NCBI GenBank assembly: GCA_903821255.1
Contig: CAIJKT010000678.1
Coordinates: forward strand, 1-6,609
DNA: 6,609 bases
Direction: 5' to 3'
Source: an uncultured Lentisphaeria bacterium
GTDB lineage: Bacteria > Verrucomicrobiota > Lentisphaeria > Victivallales > Victivallaceae
In this document: positions 1 through 5,691 of the stretch, in pieces
Layout: every line of letters starts with the position of its first letter
Position numbering within the stretch: position 1 is the first letter of the stretch
Made by a program: the position numbers and the translations under genes
The notes under the pieces: model-generated
The model's input: only the letters and a program-made list of their open reading frames with translations
Databases searched by the model: none
Told to the model about the DNA's origin: nothing

Positions 1-1718
1 AGGCAGCAGATGCCGCGCACTATCAGGTCGATTTTAACCCCGGCGGTCGCCGCGCGGTAAAGATGCGAAATGATCTCCGGGTCCACCAGCGAATTCATTT
101 TAGCAATGATGCGGCCGGGATTGTTTCTGGTCGAAACTCTGGCTTCGCGGTCAATCAGTTCGATGAATTTCTCTCTCAGGGAGAACGGCGCTACCGCGAT
201 CCTGTTCCAGGTGTTCAGCGGCGAAGAATAGCCGGTCATCACATTGAACAGCGAAGAGACTTCCAGGCAGATTTCCGTGTCGCACATAAACATTCCGATA
301 TCGGTGTACAGCTTCGCGGTCTTATCGTTGTAATTGCCGGTCGCCAGATGGACATACCGCTTGATCCGCATATCTTTGGTCCGCTTGACGATCAGGAGCG
401 CTTTACAATGGATTTTAAACCCGGCGATGCCGTAAATGACATGAGCGCCGGATTCTTCAAGCTTGACCGCCCAGTTAATGTTGTTATCCTCATCAAACCG
501 GGCTTTCAATTCCAGGATGACTGTCACCTGCTTGCCGTTTTCAGCGGCGCGCTGCAGCGCTTTAATTACCGGAGAATCGCCGCTGACCCGGTAAAGAGTC
601 TGTTTGATCGCCAGCACATCCGGATCTTCGGCCGCTTCATTCAGCAGCTTGACGACCGGATCGAAACTCTGGAACGGCACCGCGTCGATTACACATTCCT
701 CGCGGTCAATCACGTCAAACATCGAACCGGCGACGCTGGAGAATTCCGGAACCGGCAATGGCGGCCACGGCTGATTCATCAGGTCGGGTCGGTTGACCTT
801 GCCGATAAATTCAAAGAAAGCGGCCGGATTGAGCGGCATCGGCACATTATATTTTAAATCATCATCCAGTTGAAATTGCTCCATCAGCCATTCCGCCAGT
901 TTGCCGCGGCAGCCTTTCGGCAATTCCAGCCGGATCGGTTCTCTGCTCTTGCGGTGAAGCAACTCTTTTTTCATATACTGCATCAGGTCGGCAACCCCCT
1001 CCTCCTCCAGCGAAAAATCCATGTCGCGGGTGATCCGGAAAGGAATGATCTCGTGTATCCTGCAGTTGCTGAACAGGAACTGGATATGCTCCATGATCAG
1101 ATCTTCCAGCAGAATATACTGCTGGCTGTTTTTCGGCGAGAAACTGAGCCGGATAAAACGCGGCAGCAACTGCGGAACTTCAACAAACGCATGCAGCACT
1201 TTTCCGGAGTCATCCCGGCTGAGGCTGACGGCGATTTCAATCGCCCCGCTGTTAAGAATCGGAAACGGGTGGCTGGGATCAACCGCAAAAGGAGTCAGTA
1301 CCGGAAACACCTGGTTGAGGAAATATTCCTTCAGAAAGACCCGCTGTTCGCTCGTCAACTGTTCCGTTCCGACAAGCTGAACCCCCTTCGCCGCCAGCTC
1401 CGGGAGAATTTCCTGCTGCAAATAACGGTATTTGCGTTCAATCAGGCCTTTCAGTCTTTTCTTGATGGCCTTGATCTGCTCCGCCGGTCCCAGTCCGGAG
1501 CAGTCGGTCTGCAATGTTTTGGCGCTTAATAATTGCCGCAGCCCGGCAACGCGGATCATGAAGAATTCATCCAGGTTGTTGCTGAAGATGGCGATAAACT
1601 TGAGTCTCTCCAGCAAAGGATTGCCGACATCGCCGGCTTCATCCAGCACCCTGGCATTGAATTCAAGCCAGCTCAATTCGCGGGAAACAAAATATTTTTT
1701 ATCCAGAAAACCATTCAC
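1..1718 (-). CDS. ppk1: Polyphosphate kinase 1 (partial, C-terminus beyond the window)
   Basis: Polyphosphate kinase 1 reversibly transfers the gamma-phosphate of ATP to a growing inorganic polyP chain, usually at the membrane or on granules. I translated the reverse complement: 572 codons are open from a GTG at 1718-1716 to the window edge. The N-terminal domain has RELSWLEFN (13-21) and the adenine-pocket segment FSNNLDEFF (45-53). The first catalytic phospholipase-D-like domain carries QTLYR (Arg377) and ELKARFDE (Arg407), which match the Mg/phosphate-binding arginines of E. coli Ppk (R375, R405). His437 in KIHCK matches the autophosphorylated His435, and His457 lies in VHLATGNYN. The family is about 690-720 residues, so roughly 120-150 residues of the second catalytic domain, including the second conserved His, are off the window. 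The GTG is chosen because an AGGAG lies 10 bases upstream, conserved sequence begins about ten residues in, and the frame is closed upstream by the TAG of ppx. It is the second gene of a ppx-ppk operon. Confidence 0.96.
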   Translation of the reverse strand, partial: MNGFLDKKYFVSRELSWLEFNARVLDEAGDVGNPLLERLKFIAIFSNNLDEFFMIRVAGLRQLLSAKTLQTDCSGLGPAEQIKAIKKRLKGLIERKYRYLQQEILPELAAKGVQLVGTEQLTSEQRVFLKEYFLNQVFPVLTPFAVDPSHPFPILNSGAIEIAVSLSRDDSGKVLHAFVEVPQLLPRFIRLSFSPKNSQQYILLEDLIMEHIQFLFSNCRIHEIIPFRITRDMDFSLEEEGVADLMQYMKKELLHRKSREPIRLELPKGCRGKLAEWLMEQFQLDDDLKYNVPMPLNPAAFFEFIGKVNRPDLMNQPWPPLPVPEFSSVAGSMFDVIDREECVIDAVPFQSFDPVVKLLNEAAEDPDVLAIKQTLYRVSGDSPVIKALQRAAENGKQVTVILELKARFDEDNNINWAVKLEESGAHVIYGIAGFKIHCKALLIVKRTKDMRIKRYVHLATGNYNDKTAKLYTDIGMFMCDTEICLEVSSLFNVMTGYSSPLNTWNRIAVAPFSLREKFIELIDREARVSTRNNPGRIIAKMNSLVDPEIISHLYRAATAGVKIDLIVRGICC

Positions 1719-1728
1719 CGCGTTAATA

Positions 1729-1733
1729 CTCCT
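1729..1733 (-). promoter_or_regulatory. Ribosome binding site of ppk1
   Basis: AGGAG reads on the minus strand, 10 bases before the GTG at 1718. It lies in the 31-base gap after the ppx stop codon and supports the GTG start over the internal TTG at the conserved REL segment. Confidence 0.7.
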
Positions 1734-1749
1734 GAAATTTTCTATGTTA

Positions 1750-3300
1750 CTATTCTAAAACTATTTTCATGCCGTAAACATCTTCAAACAGATCTGATTT
1801 TTTGGTCAGCAGCGTTTTCTCCAGCCCCATATCGGCAGAACCGCCGACTTTAATTGCCAGCACCCGGTCCTTGACAATGATCGAACAGTTTCTGGTTTTC
1901 CGTTCCTGGGAATTGGCGACGGCGTCGGCGACCCGGAGGATCGCGGCCAGTTTACAGACCAGCACCCGCATTTGAGCAGGAAGAACCATATATTCCGGAT
2001 GCGAAGCCTGAGGCTTGCCTTTGCGGTGATAACGGGCCACCGCCGCCACGACCAGCCGTTCTTCCTCGGTCAAGCCGGGAATCTGCGTATTCGAAATCAG
2101 ATAACATGAATGCTTATGATGTTTACGCGAGTCCACGAACCGGCCGATGTCGTGCAAAATCGCCGCGATTTCCAGATAAAGCCGCTCCCGTTCGCCCAGC
2201 GAATGAATCGCGTGCATCTTATCAAACATCTTGAGCGATATCTCCTTGATTGATTCGATATGATTCGGATCAAAACAGTATTTTTTGCCCATGGACTTAA
2301 CCACGGACAGCATATCCGGAATAAACGGGTCTTTTTCATTGAACAACTGGCGGATTATATCTTCTAGCACGGCATTTCTCGTGGTAACCGCCGGCACAAT
2401 CAGGGAAGCGGCGCCCGTCATGTCGAAAAAACGTTTTATGATCCAGGCGCAGGGAACGATTCCCCTGGCGGCGACATCGCTGATCTGGTATTTCGCCGCC
2501 ATCTCCGCCTGTGACAGCAGATTGATCTTGCGGAAGAGTTTTTCAAACTTTTCCAGCGTAATTGCCCTGACCGGCTGATTCCTGACCGCTTTGCCGTTGA
2601 TATCCATAATGATGCGGACGCTCTCGCCGACCGCGACAAACTGAATGTTTTTAGGAATGTCGGAAATGCGGCTGATCCGGTCGGCGATCAATTCCGTATA
2701 TGAATCAATAATGTCAGTAAGTCTTTCCGGCTCGGCGGCCTTACTCCCGTATTCTTCAAAAATACGGATGGTGCCAAGGGCAAAAGTCTCGGCAAATTTC
2801 AGTTCCCCGTTGCGCACCAGCGAAACTTCCACCGAGCCGGAGCCGATGCCCAGCAGCAGCAGATTGGCTTTGGACAGCACGGTTTTTCCGCCAAGCGCTT
2901 TCTTGACCGCCATCGTGATCAACGCGGCCTCTTTTGAACCTTCCAGTATTTCCAGGTCGATGCCGCTGGCGATTTTTATGTTACTGATAAAGATTTCGCG
3001 ATTAAAAGCTTCGCGCACCGCGCTGGTCGCGAAAGCCCGGATATAGCCGACCCCGTATTCCGCGGTTTTGGCGGCAAAATCCTTCATGATTCCGCATAGC
3101 AGACTGGTTGACTCAGGGGAAATCATGCCTCTGGTAAAAACGTCCCGCCCCAGATTTACCGGTTGCACCAGGCTTTCCAATATTTCGTAGCTCTTGTTTT
3201 TTTCGATCTGAATTATGTCCATCCGCGCCGAATGGGCCCCGATGTCAATAATCGCCGCCTGCAGCGGCATCTTAGTTTTCTTTACCGGAACCAACGCCAT
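1750..3300 (-). CDS. ppx: Ppx/GppA-type phosphatase with C-terminal HD domain (putative exopolyphosphatase)
   Basis: The family removes terminal phosphates from polyP and/or hydrolyses pppGpp, using an actin/Hsp70-like fold. The 516-residue length fits the long form with an HD domain. Residues 14-305 are the Ppx/GppA part: a first phosphate loop IIDIGAHSARM (17-27), TRGMIS (56-61), the characteristic ATSAVREAFN (91-100), EGSKEAALI (120-128) with the probable catalytic Glu124, and a second loop GIGSGSVE (151-158). Residues about 345-500 are an HD domain: His366, ILHDIGRF with His383/Asp384, the HHKHS cluster (394-398), ARYHRK (422-427) and Asp459 in RVADAV. The second loop is unusual: the family consensus is DIGGGSTE, and the metal-coordinating Asp is Gly151 here, so activity is uncertain. 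The first loop also departs from DIGSNS. The ATG at 3300 has GGAGG five bases upstream; Met11 is a less supported start. It is the first gene of a minus-strand operon with ppk1. Exopolyphosphatase is more likely than GppA because of that neighbour, but sequence alone does not settle it. Confidence 0.93.
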   Translation of the reverse strand: MALVPVKKTKMPLQAAIIDIGAHSARMDIIQIEKNKSYEILESLVQPVNLGRDVFTRGMISPESTSLLCGIMKDFAAKTAEYGVGYIRAFATSAVREAFNREIFISNIKIASGIDLEILEGSKEAALITMAVKKALGGKTVLSKANLLLLGIGSGSVEVSLVRNGELKFAETFALGTIRIFEEYGSKAAEPERLTDIIDSYTELIADRISRISDIPKNIQFVAVGESVRIIMDINGKAVRNQPVRAITLEKFEKLFRKINLLSQAEMAAKYQISDVAARGIVPCAWIIKRFFDMTGAASLIVPAVTTRNAVLEDIIRQLFNEKDPFIPDMLSVVKSMGKKYCFDPNHIESIKEISLKMFDKMHAIHSLGERERLYLEIAAILHDIGRFVDSRKHHKHSCYLISNTQIPGLTEEERLVVAAVARYHRKGKPQASHPEYMVLPAQMRVLVCKLAAILRVADAVANSQERKTRNCSIIVKDRVLAIKVGGSADMGLEKTLLTKKSDLFEDVYGMKIVLE

Positions 3301-3305
3301 ATTTT

Positions 3306-3310
3306 CCTCC
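3306..3310 (-). promoter_or_regulatory. Ribosome binding site of ppx
   Basis: A perfect GGAGG on the minus strand (CCTCC on plus) lies five bases before the ATG at 3300. It is the strongest Shine-Dalgarno in the window and fixes the ppx start. Confidence 0.8.
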
Positions 3311-3377
3311 GGGAAACATTACTTATTTAAAACCCGATTCTTTGAAGTGTATAAATTTAACTTGGATATGTAATAAA

Positions 3378-3396
3378 AACAATCCGTAATATTGTT
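3378..3396. repeat. Inverted repeat AACAAT-N7-ATTGTT in the divergent promoter region
   Basis: Two perfect six-base arms (3378-3383 and 3391-3396) flank a seven-base centre. It overlaps the candidate -35 boxes of both directions. The geometry suits a dimeric regulator site, but AT-rich DNA makes such repeats by chance fairly often, and no regulator can be named. Confidence 0.35.
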
Positions 3397-3473
3397 AGAA
3401 ATCAATTAAAAAGATTACAAAAGACTGGCAAAACGGCAGGAAATATATATTTTCTAAAAGACAATTAATTTAT

Positions 3474-3477
3474 GGAG
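3474..3477 (+). promoter_or_regulatory. Ribosome binding site deciding the TTG start of the Nudix gene
   Basis: GGAG lies eight bases before the TTG at 3486. The nearby ATG at 3472 is in another frame and stops after eight codons, so TTG is the best supported start. Confidence 0.6.
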
Positions 3478-3485
3478 CGGAATTT

Positions 3486-3905
3486 TTGGATAAAATAATA
3501 CAACAGGCGGGTGCAATTCCCTTTGTTTTCGACAAGGCGCTGATAAAAATCATGCTCATCTCCTCCAAGGCGTTCCCGGACCGCCGGGTGCTGCCTAAAG
3601 GCCATATCGAAGCGGGGCATTCCCCGCAGGATACTGCCGCCCGCGAAGCCTTTGAGGAAGCTGGAATTCATGGCGTTATCTCGAAGACTCCTGCCGGGGC
3701 CTACGATTATCACAAGTTCGGCCGCGACTACCATGTTCAGGTATATATGCTGAAAATAACCGAAATTCTGGACAACTGGCCGGAACAGGCATCCAGAAAG
3801 CGCTGGCTGCTGCCGCTGGAGGATGCTTTAAAATCCCTGAGCGATGCCAATGTCAGAGAAATAGTCAAAGCTGCCGCTTTAAATGCTAAAGTTGTATTCC
3901 AGTAA
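3486..3905 (+). CDS. Nudix hydrolase, DIPP-like (diphosphoinositol polyphosphate / Ap(n)A / polyP phosphohydrolase type)
   Basis: Nudix enzymes cleave nucleoside diphosphates linked to another moiety, as well as related phosphoanhydrides. The product is 139 residues, a full-length single Nudix domain. The N-terminus QQAGAIPF (6-13) is the usual first strand. LPKGHIEAG (36-44) leads into the Nudix box spanning 39-61, which ends REAFEEAGI (53-61). The catalytic core Arg53, Glu54, Glu57 and Glu58 is intact. The first Glu of the GX5EX7REUXEEXGU signature is His45. PKG followed by a short protein with NWPEQASRKRWLLPLEDA (97-114) near the end resembles bacterial relatives of human DIPPs. That family acts on diphosphoinositol polyphosphates and diadenosine polyphosphates, and some members are endopolyphosphatases. 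Substrate assignment here is inference, helped by ppk1, ppx and CHAD neighbours. It begins with TTG, and no better in-frame start was found upstream. An Ap4A hydrolase role is the main alternative. Confidence 0.88.
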   Translation: MDKIIQQAGAIPFVFDKALIKIMLISSKAFPDRRVLPKGHIEAGHSPQDTAAREAFEEAGIHGVISKTPAGAYDYHKFGRDYHVQVYMLKITEILDNWPEQASRKRWLLPLEDALKSLSDANVREIVKAAALNAKVVFQ

Positions 3906-3923
3906 CCTGAAAGTATGTTAAAC

Positions 3924-3944
3924 AACGCGAATTTTGCGTTTTTT
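3924..3944 (+). terminator. Weak Rho-independent terminator-like hairpin after the Nudix gene
   Basis: AACGCGA (3924-3930) can pair with TTGCGTT (3934-3940), including one G-U pair, around a three-base loop. The T-run 3939-3944 follows immediately. It begins 19 bases after the Nudix stop and 53 bases before the next start. The stem is short, so it may only partly terminate. If it works, the CHAD gene is expressed below, or separately from, the Nudix gene. Confidence 0.5.
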
Positions 3945-3976
3945 CATTTTGGCTGATTCCGTTTAATGGGGTTTGA

Positions 3977-5545
3977 ATGGCAATGGACGCTGAAAAAAAT
4001 ACTCGGGAAGTCAGATTTATCCTTGCTCCGGCAAGAACGAATATTGCCGGCATGTTAGCGGTAATCGCCGCCGGTTTCACCGTCAATAAAGCATGTGAAG
4101 AATGTGAACAGCAGACCGTTTTTGACGCATATGACCAGCGGCTTCTGAATAAGAACTTCACTCTGGTAAAATGCGGACGCATTTATAATTTGATCAGCCT
4201 GGCCGATGATTCGCTTCAGTCATCAATGGTCTGGGACAAAAAGCGGGACTTAAAGTATCGGAGAGATATTCTAAAAACTGAATTAAGCAAAAAATTGTCG
4301 CGCATACTTGGCAACCGGGCACTTGTTCCGCTGTTTTCGCTGAATCTCCGCACCAGCAGCTTTACCCTGGAATCAAATGCAAAACAGACTGTGTCTTTAA
4401 CTTTTCTGGAATATTCGCTGCCGGAGAAGACCTCTGTTGCGCTGCCTGCAATGATCTGCCTGCAATCATCCCGGCTTAATAAAAAACAATTAAAGGCAAT
4501 GTGTTCATCTATTCCGCCGGAAGCCTTGCAGAAGGGCGGCGGCATGTGGCGGACTTTAATTGACACGGCGTTGAAAGCTGCCGGCATTCAGGCTGTTCCA
4601 GATGAAACCGCATATCTGAAATTTACACCGGATGCAACCATAAAATCGGCAACTGTCTCCATCCTGAAATTGCAGTTGGACAGTCTGCGCTATAACGAAA
4701 AAGGCATCATCGCCGACATAGATTCCGAATGCCTGCACGATTTTCGGGTAGCCCTGCGAAAAATGCGCGTGGCGCTGAGCGAACTGAAAGAGGTCTTCCC
4801 GGAAGACAGGATCGCGCCTTTCATGCATGAATTTGATGAATTAGGCACAATCACCAACCAGCTTCGTGATCACGACGTATTTATGGAACAGAAAGAACAT
4901 CTTTTAAAAATATTATCGCCTGCCATGCGCCCGGCACTGCTCAATTTTTTCAAAACCATGCAACGGCGGCGGCGACGGCAATTTCTTGCGCTGATTGCGA
5001 TTATAAGCTCAAGTAAATACTTATCCATGATAACCGCATGGGAGAAATTCCTGAATGGCGCGGATAAACTTCCGGCAACTGAAAAATCCGAAAATTCTGT
5101 CCTGCCGGGCGTTGCCGGAATCATTCTGAAAAGACTGGGCAGGGTAATTGACAAGGGGCTTGCCGTTAAAACCAGTTCACCGGATTCAGTTGTGCATAAA
5201 GTACGGATTCAATGCAAGAAACTGCGCTATCTGCTGGATTTCTTTTATTCAGTGCTTCCGGACGGCAAAACCGGACGGGTAATCAGGGATTTGAAAAGAA
5301 TACAAACCTTGCTTGGTGATTTTAACGACTTTTCTGTTCAAATCAGAAACATGGAAATCCGGCTGCATAAACTGACTTCCGGAAAGACTGCAATAGAGAA
5401 CGCTGCCGCATTTGGCGCAATTATCGCCGCCCTGTCAAAAGAGAAAGCGGAAACCCGTGCCCGGTTCCAGAAAGCGTTCACCAAATTCAGCAGCCGGGAA
5501 ACAATGAACCCGCTGGAATCTTTTCTGACTAAAAATCAGCTTTAA
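3977..5545 (+). CDS. CHAD domain protein with degenerate CYTH-like N-terminal domain
   Basis: CHAD domains are histidine-rich conserved alpha-helical domains that bind polyP, and some CHAD proteins sit on polyP granules. Residues about 222-515 of 522 form the CHAD domain: LHDFRVALRKMRVAL (253-267), LRDHDVF (296-302), five arginines in a row (330-334), VHKVRIQCKKLRYLLDFF (406-423) and LKRIQTLLGDFND (439-451). The paired His/Arg/Lys helices are intact, which supports anion binding. Residues about 8-195 resemble the CYTH half of CYTH-CHAD fusions: REVRF (10-14), FDAYDQRLL (49-57) and RALVPLFSLNLRTSSFTL (114-131). The ExExK signature reads T-x-E-x-R at 9-13, and the acidic late strands are neutral (AMICLQSS, 158-165), so triphosphatase activity is unlikely. 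No signal peptide or membrane segment is evident. The ATG at 3977 has a poor GGGG upstream (3968-3971), and the ATG at 3983 is a possible alternative. It is on the same strand as the Nudix gene, 71 bases downstream. Confidence 0.93.
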   Translation: MAMDAEKNTREVRFILAPARTNIAGMLAVIAAGFTVNKACEECEQQTVFDAYDQRLLNKNFTLVKCGRIYNLISLADDSLQSSMVWDKKRDLKYRRDILKTELSKKLSRILGNRALVPLFSLNLRTSSFTLESNAKQTVSLTFLEYSLPEKTSVALPAMICLQSSRLNKKQLKAMCSSIPPEALQKGGGMWRTLIDTALKAAGIQAVPDETAYLKFTPDATIKSATVSILKLQLDSLRYNEKGIIADIDSECLHDFRVALRKMRVALSELKEVFPEDRIAPFMHEFDELGTITNQLRDHDVFMEQKEHLLKILSPAMRPALLNFFKTMQRRRRRQFLALIAIISSSKYLSMITAWEKFLNGADKLPATEKSENSVLPGVAGIILKRLGRVIDKGLAVKTSSPDSVVHKVRIQCKKLRYLLDFFYSVLPDGKTGRVIRDLKRIQTLLGDFNDFSVQIRNMEIRLHKLTSGKTAIENAAAFGAIIAALSKEKAETRARFQKAFTKFSSRETMNPLESFLTKNQL

Positions 5546-5691
5546 TGCAAGCATAACCATGACATCTTCGCCAAATTTCATCATTGAGCGTTAATTTTCT
5601 TCCGGCTTTCTCCTGTAGCGTATTAGAAAAATTGTTGAGGCGGTAGTAATATGTAAGTCTGTATTTGTAACAAATCCGGGATTTTACAGTG
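5546..5691. other. Intergenic gap between the CHAD and kinase genes
   Basis: The 146 bases show no convincing gene, RNA or terminator. AT-rich sequence such as TAATAT at 5647-5652 might serve as a -10 box, but no good -35 is correctly spaced. The kinase gene therefore may have its own promoter or may be read through from the CHAD gene. Confidence 0.4.
5663..5675. repeat. 13-base palindrome upstream of the kinase gene
   Basis: ATTTGT and ACAAAT are perfect inverted arms around a single central A, ending 16 bases before the ATG at 5692. The position suits an operator or a site affecting translation initiation. It is short, so chance is possible. Confidence 0.3.

Larger units (their letters stand above)
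3301..3485. promoter_or_regulatory. Divergent intergenic region, likely promoters for ppx-ppk1 and for the Nudix gene
   Basis: This 185-base, AT-rich gap lies between divergently oriented genes and must carry at least the ppx-ppk1 promoter. On the minus strand a plausible sigma-70-type pair is TTGTTT at 3382-3377 and TAAATT at 3359-3354, spaced 17 bases, with TATACA at 3353-3348 as an alternative -10. On the plus strand TTGTTA at 3392-3397 and TTACAA at 3415-3420 are also spaced 17 bases, and TATA-rich sequence follows at 3441-3452. All these boxes match the consensus only partly. No Pho box of the CTGTCAT type was seen. I see no small gene here. Confidence 0.45.

Noticed and set aside
63..1853. 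Long plus-strand open frames (up to 264 and 219 codons) at the left end
   Set aside because: They lie opposite ppk1, whose translation matches the family continuously from residue 1 to 572. Their products have no recognisable motif and look like antisense shadows.
3426..3442. TGGCA-like element resembling a sigma-54 promoter upstream of the Nudix gene
   Set aside because: The matching -12 GC element is not at the required spacing, so it does not meet the sigma-54 pattern.
3441..3452. AAATATATATTT perfect 12-base palindrome
   Set aside because: It is pure A/T low-complexity sequence in an AT-rich spacer; self-complementarity is expected and gives no specific support.
3465..3734. Minus-strand 89-codon frame across the Nudix start
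   Set aside because: It is antisense to the well-conserved Nudix box and has no supported ribosome site or family motif.
4965..4979. CGG-rich triplet run inside the CHAD gene
   Set aside because: It simply encodes five consecutive arginines (330-334) in a basic helix; too short to call a repeat tract.
5545..5554. ATGC-AA-GCAT small inverted repeat after the CHAD stop, considered as a terminator
   Set aside because: The stem is only four base pairs with a two-base loop and no following T-run.
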